In this document: positions 47,619 through 59,999 of the stretch, piece after piece | Layout of the letters: each line of letters opens with the position of its first letter | Numbering within the stretch: position 1 is the stretch's first letter | Origin: Larix kaempferi | Lineage: Eukaryota > Streptophyta > Pinopsida > Pinales > Pinaceae | DNA length: 64,000 nt | Assembly (NCBI GenBank): GCA_027924585.1 | Contig: BSBM01000092.1 | Span: forward strand, 12,275,501 to 12,339,500 | Direction of reading: 5' to 3' | Notes under the pieces: model-generated | Seen by the model: the letters and a program-made list of their open reading frames with translations, nothing else | What the model was told of the DNA's origin: nothing | Databases searched by the model: none | Translations under genes and position numbers: made by a program

Positions 47619-48461
47619 CTAAGATTTTAACTCATTTAACTCTAGAATATTCATCCTGTGGGGATCCTTTGAGTTTGGTACTGCACCTAGTACTAACTCA
47701 GTGGTGAAATCAAGTTCCCTTTTCAGAGGTAATCCTAGAATTTCTTCCGGGAATACGTCAGAAAATTCCCTAAGGATGGGAATATCCTCCAGTTTTAACT
47801 TGTCTTCTTTAGATGAAGATTCGTCATTAATAACATTAACAACAAACATTTTACATCCCTTTCTGGCAGTTGTCTTAACTTGTAACGCAGAAATTTTTCT
47901 TACTGAAATCTTCCTATGAATTCCTTTTACTGTTTCAGTTTTACCTTCATTATTCAAACAAGTAAAAGATTTATCATAACAATTAAGCACTACTCTATGA
48001 TGTTCAAGCCAATCCATGCCAATCAATAAGTCATATGACCTTAAGGGTAAGACATTCAAATTAACTTGGGTTTTCATCTGATTCAAAAATACATCACAAT
48101 TTTTAACAAAGTCTGTAACCTTTCTTTTAGGGCCTGTTGCTAGCTGAACTAACCAAGAATTATCGAACTTTTCTATTCTTAACTTGCTATTTTTCACTAA
48201 TTCAGGTGAAATGTAGCTCAAACTTGCACCTGGATCTATCAAAATAGAAATAGATTGATTTTGTAGCATACCTTTGATTTCTACCATGGACGTTTGATGG
48301 TCTGCTTGCCGATTTTCCAGCACTGCATTTATCCTTGGCATTTCTCTTGCCACATCACCAACTGTTGGCTCTGCTTGTATGATATGAATATTGTTGATTG
48401 TCCTTCTGTTGTGTGGGCAATCTGCTTTCTTATGTGGTCCACCGCAATTAGAACACTTCAA
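47619..48461 (-). pseudogene. Gypsy-B nucleocapsid and protease region
   Basis: 280 residues without interruption: zinc knuckle CSNCGGPHKKADCP (CX2CX4HX4C), protease motif ILIDPGASLSYISPELV, GMDWLEHHR, then the linker to RT (FSDVFPEEI). As in Gypsy-A, Pro replaces the usual Ser/Thr after the catalytic Asp. This is the longest surviving gypsy frame in the window. Confidence 0.88.
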
Positions 48462-49654
48462 AGGTCCTTTTTGTTCAGCATACCTGGTGTTGTTATTGTT
48501 ATTAGGTATATTTCTTGCAGCAGTAAAATTCTGTCGTATATTTTTTCAGTAGTTATTATTACTTGGAAAATTTTTGTTATTAAATTTTTCTCAAAACTTC
48601 CAAAATTATGATTAAAGCTCTCCTTTTTATGCTCGAAATGATTAGACTTATTACTTTTCCAGCCAACTATTCCTTCTCTTTTTTGGTTTTGATCAAAACA
48701 GAAATTTGCTTTCCTCATAGCCTCTTCCAAAGTGGAAGGGTTATCATACTCAATCCTGTCTTTTATGTTGAAAGGTAGACAACTTAAAAACCTTTTCACC
48801 TTAGGATTCTCTTCGACCATGTAAGGTACATGCCTCAATAAGCCAAGGAACTTGTTGCACAACTCCTTTATGTTCATAGTACCCAATTTTAAATCATAAA
48901 ACTCTTTTGATTTATCTTCATAGTATTGTTCTGACAAGAATTTTTTCTTAAATAAATTTTTAAACATATTCCAGGTTACATCCCTTTCCTTTATGCTCTT
49001 AATTCTTTTAAGATCCTGCCACTAGATATATGCCTTTCCTATCAGATTGTAAATAGCCATCTTGGCTTTTAACTTAGAAGAGTAATCGTAAATATTAAAG
49101 TACTTCTTCATTCCAAACAGCCATGCTTCAGCTATCTCCCCCTTTTTAGTTTGGCACTTAAAAGTTGGTGGCTTAATCTTTTTAAACTCTTCAGTAATTT
49201 GTTCATGATGCTTATACTTCCTCTTCTTGGAACAACAATCACTATCACTATTGTCATGATCAGATTTATCATTACTTCAATCAGATTCAGATGAAGAGTA
49301 ACTAATACTTTTACCATTATTTGTTTTCTTGTGTTTATGTTTGTGGGACATTGTACCAGAATCAGAATGTACTTCTGATTTCCTTCCTCTTTCTTCGTTA
49401 TGGTATTTCTCCATTAGAATCTGATTTAACTCTTCCCGTGCTTTCATAATGCGTTCATTTTCTTCTTTAACAATTCTTATCTCAGGTTTTAAATCTTTTA
49501 CAGTACGAAGAAGTTCTGAAGACTGGTTATTTAATTCAACATATATTCCTTCATTATTATTATTGTTATTGTACTCATTACAAGGAGAGCTGTCCTCTGC
49601 TAATTCCTCCAGTATGTCCATACCTGCAAATTTATAACAAATCGTTTTGTACAA
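48462..49654 (-). pseudogene. Gypsy-B gag remnant
   Basis: The N-terminal part (49277-49654) has an acidic start and a coiled-coil-like KDLKPEIRIVKEENERIMKA, as in Gypsy-A. The capsid-like part (48458-48967) includes FYDLKLGTMNIKELCNKF and FLSCLPFNIKDRIEYDNP. Frame breaks lie between about 49277 and 48970. Confidence 0.82.
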
Positions 49655-49754
49655 AAATAAAATTAAAAATAAAAGTTAGTAACATAAACTTTCTGATTTT
49701 TCTATTTTCTGTTTGCGTGCATGAGCCTATTTCAGGCCTAGAGTTTGAACTCGC

Positions 49755-49766
49755 GCTCTAATACCA
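49755..49766 (-). other. Gypsy-B primer binding site
   Basis: The minus strand reads TGGTATTAGAGC two bases from the LTR edge, one base off the initiator tRNA-Met type TGGTATCAGAGC. Confidence 0.8.
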
Positions 49767-49768
49767 CA

Positions 49769-52700
49769 TGTAACATCTTGAAATTTACAAACAATTTAAA
49801 AAATTTTGATGTAGCTTTTAATGCGTATTCTAACTGTGCAGAAATATAATAAATGTTTAAATGTTGTCTTGCTGTACTAAATGTTGTGTGGTCAAAAGTG
49901 TAATGTTTGCGACAAGATAATTAATATCTTCATTTCGATGTTAAACTCACTCAACTGTACTTTCACAATTCTTTTGCTGCTAATCCAATGATATAAGTTT
50001 ATATGTGTTAACTATTGTTCTTATGTTTGATGATGAAGGGGTCCTATGGATGCCCCGAGGCTTACTTAGCATTCATGCTAAAGCATTTGAATCGTCCTTT
50101 TTCGCAGATTACAGGTAAGAGCTTTAGTGTTTATGACATGTGACCGAAGAGTTTCTAACCAGTTTCCATGTCTCCAAAGTCTTAATGATTTAAGAGACAT
50201 AATGTCGAAATTGCTATTGGTGAGAACTTTAGTTAGCCTAGTTTGTAAAACAGAAGTACGTCAGTTGTACTATTCGTAAACCTTGTACTAACCTTTTATT
50301 AATTTGTTCAACAAATGAATAGGATCCATATATCATAGTTTAACTCTATGTATTGTTATCGTGAGTTTCTATTTGATGCAAATTATGAGAATAACCAATG
50401 TCTATATGTGATGGCTAAGTGCAAATAAAATGCAATATCTATATGAAATTCTTTACCTATACTCTAGAACCAAGGAATTACATGCATGATTTTATTTAGA
50501 TTCCAACCTAGGAATTATTGCAATTCATATCATAGTCAAATGCTAACCTATGAACTATACACAAATTTCTAATTAATTATTATACTATATTGAAATATAT
50601 ATATGCCAAGTCCTATTATATGGTATTGTGTGTGCATCTACGTGACCCTTATTGACATTATGGATTCCTAGCAATGAATCCAACACCACCTTGACTTACC
50701 ACAAGGTGTTATTACATAACCGAGTTTTACATTTTATCAACGAAATCGATACATTATATGAATGGGTGACATTAACACTATGAAGGTTTCATTCTGGCAG
50801 GCATTTTGGTTTCCCTTTGCATTTAATACTTCCTACTGCCAAGACAGTGGAATGTCTCCGTGGACATCGTCATGGTGCTAGGAACGTGATGGTGTGGTGA
50901 TGTTTCAAGCCTTGTGATGAGCTGTAAGTGTTTTGGTTCGAAGTTTAACTGAACTATCCTCCTTAGTGACTATGGTATTGATGGTGTCTTTAATGTGGTT
51001 GTTGCTTGGGTTTACGTGAAAACCCTTCGGTGATCTCCATCGTTGATCTAGTAAGGGTTTGGGCTTTGGGATCTAACCCTAACCACCACTACGTTCTATG
51101 GAGTTATTGTTTCCTTGGCATTCGGTGTAGTGTCTCCGAGGAGAGGGCGACAGGCCGAGAGCCTTCAAGGTTTTGTTAGCAGTTTTTTATTTATTTGTGG
51201 AGTGCCCATGGTTCGAAACCATGACCTGTTGATAGCTTAAGAGCTGATACAATCATGGTGTTTTACAGTAGCAGTTTGTATTAAAAGTTCCAGGGTGAGT
51301 GACAAATGCTTCGTGGTAGTTGATTTGATACTCAGCTTTCCAAAGTTGCTTTCCACCCTTCTTTGCATTTGGTGGTGGAGTAATGGTTCCAATTTGCACG
51401 GTCTTGGTGTTCTGCTTCGGTGATAACATAAAAGGTAGTGGTTCTGGGTTCGAAACCTATGTTTTCCATTCTATTTTGAGAGTTCAGTTACTGTTATTTC
51501 ATTTGTAATGACTTCTTTTAAAAGCTTCTTTTAACCACGTCTGTGTTCAAATGGCAGGTATCTTCACCGATCGGCTTCCCAGCTTAGGTTTTAATAACAG
51601 GCAACTGCCAAAAGACCGGTAAGCTTCGGTGGCTACTCGTTACTCTGGTTAGATGACTAGTGGACCTTCAATGTGTTCTTTGTTGAGACTTCGTGTTTTC
51701 TTGGGTTCTGAGGGGTGACCTTCGTCGAAGTATTTGTGAGCTGTTTTGACAGTTGGGGAGGATGAAACCCTCGACCCTTTCGTCATTGTTTTCAATAGTA
51801 TTTGTTTTCCATTATACAATCCGTAAAAGAAAATACTAAGGAGAGGGTTTTACCCTTCCACTGTTCTCGGTAAATGAAAGGATTTATGTTTTCATTCAAC
51901 CTGTGTTTGTGTGGATGATACTGTGAGTGTTGCTCTATTTTGTGTAAAGAAAGCGAAGCTTATTGTTTGAAAACTACTGTTTCTTTGATAATACAAGAGC
52001 TTTGTTTTCCTACATTATCGTGTTTGTGTTTGAGTTTAAAAGCAAGGCTCCTGTTTGTATGCATTGAGGTTTATTGTTTTTCCACTATTGTTTTTTAAGA
52101 GAAGTTCGGAATTTGAGAGTTTAACCATGTGCTTAAATGGTCAAACCCTAATGTGTGGTTCTCAAAAATGTTTTGCTATTATGAGAAAAAATGTTTAGCT
52201 TCCGAAAGTAGATGTCTACAGTGAGCTAATCGTATGGTTTTACTGTTTATGGTTTTCAATTAAAATGTGATAAAGTAGTCTCATGATGATGTTGAGGTGC
52301 TCTTAAAATTGGTCTTGAAGAATGTGTATGATAAGCATTTTCGAGACTATGCTTATGGATTTGAAAACTTTACTTTGTTATTCTTTCCTGTCGATTCTTA
52401 TGATGGTCGTGAGTGAAAATCCAATGTTTTGTTTTCAGTTATGAAATGAAATCGTGACCAGTTTCTTGTTCTGTTTGAAGCTTAACTAAACTCTAAATCT
52501 AAGAGATAGATGTTGATACTTCTAGGGTTTGATCAACAAAGGGTTACGATCCTGTCATAAATTTTAAGTTTATAAACGAAACTCTGTTTTGATCGCATAA
52601 TGGTTCTTTGTTTTAATAGTTGTGATAACTATGGAAAATGATGAAGCCACAAGCTAGGGGTTCTAATCCTATGCTGAATGTGAATGGGATTAATTGTAGT

Positions 52701-54016
52701 TTAAATAAATAAATAATATAACATAAAATGAATACTGTGCATAAACATTAGTACTAAATAATTATGCATTGTTTGTAATAAAAAGGGTTATGTTTGTTTA
52801 TGCGATTATATTTACTTTCTAGCAGTATTGAATAATAGTAACATGTACTTAGGAAGTAATTATTTTGTAGCTGTTATTTCAATAAAAATTTGTGAAATAA
52901 AAATACAGTGAACCTTAAACATTTAACTGATGAAAGGAATGATAAGAGAAAAACATAGATTTATATTATTTAATAGAGAAAATTATTGGTAAGAAAAACT
53001 AATGAATTACAATAGTATTGATCTTCTCATTCATTTGGCAATCTGCCTATCAATTTATCTACCTTAATCTCTTCTTTGTAATAGAGTATGATGCAGAACC
53101 ATTAGCATGGGGAAAAATATAGAGAAATATTTTATTCAATTCATCTTACATAATCATTTACTACACATAATCCTAATTAGGTCAGAAACTAAAATAAATG
53201 CATTTGTTTAACAATATCCTTGAAAACAGTAAATCAATAATTACAGATAGAAACTTTAACTACTTAGAATTAGAAAAGACAAGTAGAACTTATAAATGAA
53301 GATAGGTCTGACAAACACCCAAGGAGGCCTGTTCCTCCCAACCTTTCCCAGAATAAGTAGCCAAACTACTTGCTTTCTTTGGACCCCTGAGCTTGCTTAC
53401 TGAACCACTAAGTAGATGGAATCTGTGTAGAAGCAAGGCACTCAGTAATATAACTTCTGCACTCAATATGCCTTCTGCACTCAGCAATGTAACTTCTGCA
53501 CTCAATAGTATAATAGGCAGACTTACACCATGATAAAATAACTCAGCATATCCCCTCATTGAATCTCTTGGGTGCAAGCACAGCAAAACCCCAAGGTAAA
53601 TTTCATCGCCAGGAAAAGTGATGAACCTCAGTTCATAATTCATTGGCTCTTATATATACTGCCTAGGTCTTTAGTGGTCAGTTTTGAATAAATGAGCCTC
53701 AAGCTCCGGTCCCACCTTTGAGGGCACTATGACCACATTTCAAGGGATTTGTCCCATACTAACAGCTAGTTAGTTGCATCATGATGCCGGCACTTGTCCA
53801 TTTCCTTCTACCCCAAATTCCATTCCACCTAGTGGGTCAGTAAACACTCTTTCAATAGTCCCCTTAGGTGTTTGTCTCCTATTTAATTTATTAAATAATA
53901 AAATATTGTGCAATTACAGTCATCCTTGGACACTTGTCCGATACAAAACTTTACAATAAAAGTTAACATAATATTTTCCAACATAAAATGTTTTTCAGCA
54001 AAAAGGGCATGTTACA
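49769..54016 (-). mobile_element. Gypsy-B 5' LTR
   Basis: 4248 bp, TGTAACATC at the inner edge and ATGTTACA at the outer. It carries the unoccupied LARD target GTGGACATC at 50860-50868 in the matching context AATGTCTCC. It differs from the 3' LTR by about 4-6% in the stretches compared. Confidence 0.92.
51207..51223 (+). other. tRNA T-arm-like hairpin in the Gypsy-B 5' LTR
   Basis: CATGG-TTCGAAA-CCATG has the same fold as 42078-42094, with one base pair changed on both sides. A further B-box-like GGGTTCGAAACC is at 51446-51457. Gypsy-A's LTR has GGGTTCGATCGC at 54374-54385. Confidence 0.6.
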
Positions 54017-54021
54017 TTATC

Positions 54022-54908
54022 ATATAACGAATATCCCAAAGTCTTTGGCATATTAATAAAAGGAGTTCGATGGCAAACAAAGTGTTTCCAACTATATGAT
54101 TATGGGTAGAATATTTAAAATGTAGTGGAAGCCAACCAAGCTCATTTAAGAGCCCACGTGAAGGTTGGTGAAGAGCCACCACATAGGGGACAATACCCTA
54201 GCTCTTCGTTGAACTTGGCATTATTATCTTCTGCTTGCTAGAGGGTTTGGAGAGCCGAGCTCTCTCTCTCGGCCGCAATGGCCTTCTGGCACACCCTACA
54301 TAATATTTAGAAGGTAAACTCGCATAGATGGTCCACAGAGTTGTAAGGTTATCATCATGGTTTTAAATGCTCTGGGTTCGATCGCAAGGAGAAGCAACAC
54401 TGTCTGTAACAACTTCTTGTCTTTTTCAAGGTATGAGAATTCGATAGCACCGTATTTGCTTTTGACTTATCTTTTATTTGACTCTTGCATTTCCTACTTT
54501 GACTAATAGTTTCCATTTTAAATGGCAGGAGGGTTCCAGTTATCCTCTGGTTTGTTTCTTGTGTCCTTGGCTACGCCATTGCTGAAGACAAGGCAACCTT
54601 GGTAGTATGAATACCACGGTAATCCCTCGGTTTTTCCACGAAGTCTCCTCTGTCAACCAAATGATTTCATTGTCAACGTTGATGTTTATACTACTATAAG
54701 CCTCGGGGCATCGAATGGATTTTAGCTTGTATGGTTTGGAGTTGGGATTCGACCAGCGTTTTAATAAAACAAACTACAGTGTTGTTCCTTTTGCAGTTTG
54801 CATCTCTGTCTCTGTCGAGACCGTTACTATTTGTCTCTTGGTTATAGAATATGCTTATGTTTGGGTAATAGCTGTAGATTGCGATTTCAGTCTTTTAAAT
54901 ATAAAAAA
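54022..54908 (-). mobile_element. Gypsy-A 5' LTR, outer part, truncated
   Basis: Follows the second TTATC and continues the LTR broken at 29940. It has the same kind of B-box-like motif and an AAATGGCAGG block also seen in the Gypsy-B LTR. It stops without an LTR end where the second copy of the long repeat begins at about 54909. Confidence 0.6.
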
Positions 54909-54964
54909 TAGTTCTAAATTTTTGACAGTATAATATTTTGTTATATTGAATTTAAGTAATCTAC

Positions 54965-55090
54965 GGTTAATCAAAGTCAACCATAGTCAAGCATGGGATA
55001 TGGTCATAGATGGTTAAACATAGTCAATCATGGTTAACTAGAGTCAACCAGAGTCAACCATAGTCAACCATGGTTAAATAAAGTTATCTG
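54965..55090. repeat. Minisatellite-like GTCAACCATGGTTAA array, copy 2
   Basis: Shorter counterpart of 9381-9546, with six GTCAA cores instead of eight. The size difference shows the array has changed since duplication. Confidence 0.7.
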
Positions 55091-56204
55091 TGAGGGTGAA
55101 TCAATGAAGATGGGTAATACTTTTTAGCCAGCAGTTATGGTGAAAATTCAATTTTCTACTTATTCATTAAATCAAAGCCCTCAAAACTTATACACGCCTT
55201 GTGAATTATGACACGTAAAAAAAATTATAGTGAATTATGTCACCTATATTTTCTTTAAAAAATAATAAATTTATTTAATATTCCAAATTTGCATTTAATG
55301 ATAAACGTATTCTTGTAAGTGGCTTGTGTGCACTTAAAATAATTTAGTGATAAATGCATAATTTTGGAAAATATATATATAAACATAATCTACACAAAAT
55401 GTGCTAGGGTGCACATATTATTTTTTAATTTATGATGGAAAATTATATATATATTTTAATTTTTGAAATTGTTTTTGAAAATTTTAATTGCATTTCATAC
55501 ACGTGTGCACATAAAGTTTTTTTTTACTCATTACAAAATTTGAAAAATAAGAAATACTCTTTTGAAGAGCACACATTGGTCTTGGGGATATGTATTTTTT
55601 AAAATTTTTATGTGTTGTACTTTTTATGTTGTTGATTTATTTTTGCATTGATTCGAAGTTGTTGACATGGTTAAATGTAAGTGTAAGTTTCAAAAGAAAA
55701 ATTAAAAAATTATCATATGAACTCAGAAACTTGTCAATTATATACCAATGGATAGATGTTTCATTCACGAATCCATTGGTATGAAGTTTTCCATCTAAGG
55801 TGCATCCTAGGCTAGGGTTAAGGTATGGAAAAAAGAATAGAAAAAAAAATAAATTAAAAAGGGGGTTAGAAGCCTCATTTAAAGCCATTGATCAAGCTAT
55901 TAGCTCAATTGAGCATTTGTGTGCATTTTCGAAACATCTCAATCAAGATTTAGAGTGCAATTAACCAAAATCTCGATAAAGCAAACATCTCTATCGAGAT
56001 ATTAGCTCAATCAAACATCTAAACGCTCAATTGAGAATACTAAAAATAGCTCGATTGAGCCATGGGGGATTCACCGAGAGGCCAATACCATACCACGTTC
56101 GTTCATATTGGGGTAATTAAATATTAGGGTTTTCCCAACTATTATATTGCTTATATATTAAGGGGAATTAGGTTTATTTTATTTAATTGAGCAATAGACT
56201 AATA

Positions 56205-56598
56205 CATTGGGGTATATATTATGTGGTCGGACTGCCAAATAGCCCTGAAATGGCATTGAGGCTTGCATGAGCTCAGGCTGCTTACCAGAGCACTAGCACA
56301 GGCTGCTTACTAGCAGAGTTGCAGTAGGAAGGCAAAGGTTTTGTGCTGAAGCCACGGTGAACAACACTCATGTGGAGGAGAAGGTTTTGTTATGAAGCCA
56401 CGATGAACAGTACATGAAGAACCGTGAAGGGTTTTGTGTGGGCACTGTGTGAGTTTTGTGCACATTTTGTGGGAACTACCAGACTTGCAGCAGGGAAATC
56501 ACGTGGAGGCGAAGGTTTTGTGGTGAAGCCATGGTGAACAGACCGTGAAGGGTTTATGTGGGTTTTGTGCACGTTTTGTGGGCACTACCAGAGTTACA
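56205..56598. repeat. 394-bp copy-2-specific segment with internal repeats
   Basis: Absent from copy 1, where the flanks meet directly at ACTAATAGCAGGG near 10660. It contains about 131-bp direct repeats (start about 56374 and 56505) with GAAGGTTTTGT, TGAAGCCA..GTGAACA and GTGCAC.TTTTGTGGG. GCAGGG recurs at repeat ends and right after the segment, so loss from copy 1 by repeat-mediated deletion is as likely as gain in copy 2. Confidence 0.75.
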
Positions 56599-57627
56599 GC
56601 AGGGACACGGTTAACAACACACTTGCAAGGAGTCTATGGAGCCCTTCACCTATATGCTGCCCATGAATGTAGCCACAATGTAGCTTGAAAAAATCCTCTT
56701 TCGTCTTGTTTACAGTATGCAACCAACCCTACCAAAATAATGACCTGAGCTTGTGTATAATAGAAGGTATGCTCGAGTAGTTGTTTGGAGTTTTATCAAT
56801 TTATTGTGCCGTGTGGAGTTCATCTGGCTCTTTTTTGAGCAGGTTGCGAGCGGATTGAGAACAAGGGTATTTTTTTTTAATTCATTCAATTAACTAGCAA
56901 TGTTTGGCTTTTGCGACGTTATTTGTATTATGTTGTATGGTGGTTGTATGCTGGCTTCTGCAGCATTATACTCTTATTTGTATTATGCTGTATTATGGCT
57001 TCTGCGGCGTTATTTGTATTTGTATTTGGTTTTGTTTTGTATGCATTCTTTTGGAGTTTGGTCAAGGGTTTGTGCGTATTTGTCTTTTGTTATTATTATG
57101 AATCATTTGATGTTATGATTATGATTCATTTGATCCTTCATCCTACATATCTACTGAAGATTCTATTTTGTCAAGGTCTGAAGATTTCATTTCTGAGTAT
57201 TTTATCTGTAGAAATTCATTCGAGTGGGGTTTTACAGGGGAAAGTTTAGAGGAGTGGGGTTTTATAGGTGAAAGTTTAGAGGATTAGATGCAGGAACCGC
57301 CTTTCGTTTGAATACTGAGCTTTAACTGTATTTGGTTTTGATTCGGAACTTAAAAGATAACTGTTTTGTGACTCCTTATGTGATTCCCAAAGTCTTCACT
57401 TTGTTCAATTCCAATCCTTTAATATGGTTAAATTTTATATTATGATGAAATGTACCCAGAATTTCATCATATTGCCGCTCTTGTCCAAATTCGCACCCAT
57501 AATTGCCTAAAGATCTGTTCACTACTGTAGGAGGACATGGACAGTCCTAAACTGTGCCCAAAATTGAAAATGAAGACTGTTAGGGGGCTGTCTCATGCCC
57601 ATATTTAGGAGAAGATGACATTTACTG

Positions 57628-57816
57628 TTGTTTTCACCAACAAATCTTGCCCAAAATGTCTCTTTACAACCAGGTCAGCTCAAAACTCCTAAGTCAACAC
57701 CCTATGTGAATTGGGGGGTAACAAGGGGTAGTGGGGACTTTGAATATTTGAGTGCAGGTCTGGGAGGTAATAATGAGGATCCCATTCCCAACAACGGTGA
57801 CATGTTTGATGATTGA
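57628..57816 (+). pseudogene. Coding-like fragment in block X, function unknown
   Basis: Open for about 60 residues with non-biased composition and an acidic end (GNNEDPIPNNGDMFDD then stop). The frame has no ATG at its start. Copy 1 (about 11730-11920) has the same text with an in-frame stop. It may be a captured exon tail of a host gene. I do not recognise the family. Confidence 0.35.
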
Positions 57817-59999
57817 TTATGTTGATCATTGATATGTAGTAGATTGTAGTATGTTGTCTATAGGCCATTTAAAGCCTCATTGTTTATGTATTTTGTTTTG
57901 GAAATGTAGTACTATGGATACTATGTTGATGTATTCACCCTTACATCATATATACATGAGCATACTTTCCATATTTGGTTTCTAATGGTTTGGATTCACA
58001 TTTTTATTTTTTTGTAAATTCGGTCTATATTAAAAATAAAAAAGTCAGAAATGTATAGAAGCTATAGTGGCTGACCTGCCACTAGGGAAACTATACCAAC
58101 CACACAACCAATGTTTATCAACTAGTTTCCATTCAAAGTCATTGTTGAGAGTATGGAAAAATTACTAATTAAACTTAACCAACTATTGAGCCTCCACATA
58201 TTGGGATAAAAGTCCAAAGAACCAAGCAAACTATTCCTAGACTTGAGATCAAGGTAACAACTAATAGTCCTAATGTTCAAAATATTAGAATAACAGGTCC
58301 TAACAACAGTCCTAGAAATATCGATAAAGGATAGGGAATTGTGGACACAATTAGAAAATGTTATGAGCAGTTTGATAGAAAAAAGTCGACCAAGGAAAGG
58401 TCTATTTGATACAACGTGATGAATAGGTGCAAATTCATCATATGCGGGAAAGTTAAGCAAATTATCAAGTGAATTTGGGGTCTATTTGATGGTAGGTTAC
58501 AAAAGTTTGGGATTTGTCTAGATAATACATGCAAAATCAGAATCTAAATGGAAAAAAGTTGGAAGCTCCTAGTTTGGAGCCTGAGACCAAAGTTATGAAT
58601 GGTTTGAAAACAAATAAAATCAAGCCTACTAGATAACACATTTCTTAAAGTTTGGTGTATTTATGATTGATATGAAGGAAATGAGAATATGGGGCAATTT
58701 ATTGAAAATCAGCCTAGTTGGTTACCATTTGACAGGAAAGAAAGTTGGGATTGAATTGGAAATAATCAAGAAACAACATGTTTAGTTTGATCACAAGCTA
58801 GAATGAAAGGATTGATTGGAACCAACCAACAAAACCTAAATTGGTAAAATATAATCACAAGAGAATCTAGGTAGCTGTAGGCTAAAGAATGATCACACTA
58901 TGTTGAATGAATTGATACAAATGAACCTTTAGAGGTGTATTTATACACAACTCAAGTGGCTAGGGCATATTCCCCGAGAAGGGATTATGATCCCACATAA
59001 ATGTAAATTCAAAAAATAGGTAACTATCCAGTAACAGGCCTAACACCCCAAATAAAGGGTAAGCACATGGCTAGAAGTGAAGATTACACCACATATTGTC
59101 AAAATCTCAACACAAAATAAATCATGAGAGCAACATAATTTCTAGATGAGCTTTTCTACTACAACTATATAATAGTTAAGTTCTTAACATAGGTGGTCTG
59201 GCCTTTCTAAGTTCTCTTTGAAATATTGTCTCAATGGGATCTTTTCCCCTATGGATATCACAAGAGCTCTTTAATGAGTCATACGAGGCTAAACCAAGAG
59301 AATATTTTCTAGAGCCTTTGGATCTTTTGTTGGAGTATTTGTTTCATTCCTTTTGTTTTCCTGCATCCATGACTTTTGCATTTTTCTTTAGTTCTCCAAC
59401 AATTGATTGCTCACACAAATTCACTCTTCTTGGGCCTTTATCATCTACTTAGTGGGACTTCTCATTGTCTCTGCCAAGTTGGCGTGCACTTCACAATTTT
59501 GGTTCCCATTGAAATGCTCTTCCACATCAATAGTATTGGCCTCATGCACATTGTAAACTTGTTAAGTGATCATCCATAGTGGCAATCTTCCAACTTAGCT
59601 ATTTTTTTGACTTTTTCAAATTTCACCCTTTTCTAGTTTCAATTTCTAAGCTCGCTAATCAGTTTTCTAGTTCATTTTTTAGGTTTTTTTTACTTTTTCA
59701 AATTTCACCCTTTGCAAATTCCATTATTATTACTGAAATTTGAGAACTCAATCTGGAACTAGGTCTAAAAAATCTAAAATCTAAAGCCACCCAAAATATG
59801 AAACTAACAACAAAATAATCGCAGGAAACTCTTCAACAGTTTTAACTTTTAAGAGTACTAACAACAAAGAGATGAACAATAGCGACACAATGAAATACCA
59901 GATATTTCAACCAGCACTAAATACGAAGATTGAAGAACATAAGTAAATATTAGTAGCAAATAGTTTGTCGATGAACATCATGTAACCCAAAAAATAAGT

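Larger units (their letters stand above)
29941..54016 (-). mobile_element. Gypsy-B, a Ty3/gypsy LTR retrotransposon (nested, defective)
   Basis: Complete but dead. The 5' LTR is 49769-54016 (4248 bp). The internal region is 44909-49768. The 3' LTR is 29941-31035 plus 41736-44908 (4268 bp without the LARD). LTRs are bounded by TGTAACAT/ATGTTACA and the element by a 5-bp TSD TTATC (29936-29940, 54017-54021). Gag, CCHC knuckle, protease, RT, RNase H, integrase and a chromodomain-like tail are all recognisable but split by stops and frameshifts. LTR-LTR differences of about 4-6% in the stretches I compared indicate an old insertion. It sits inside an LTR of Gypsy-A. Confidence 0.9.
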
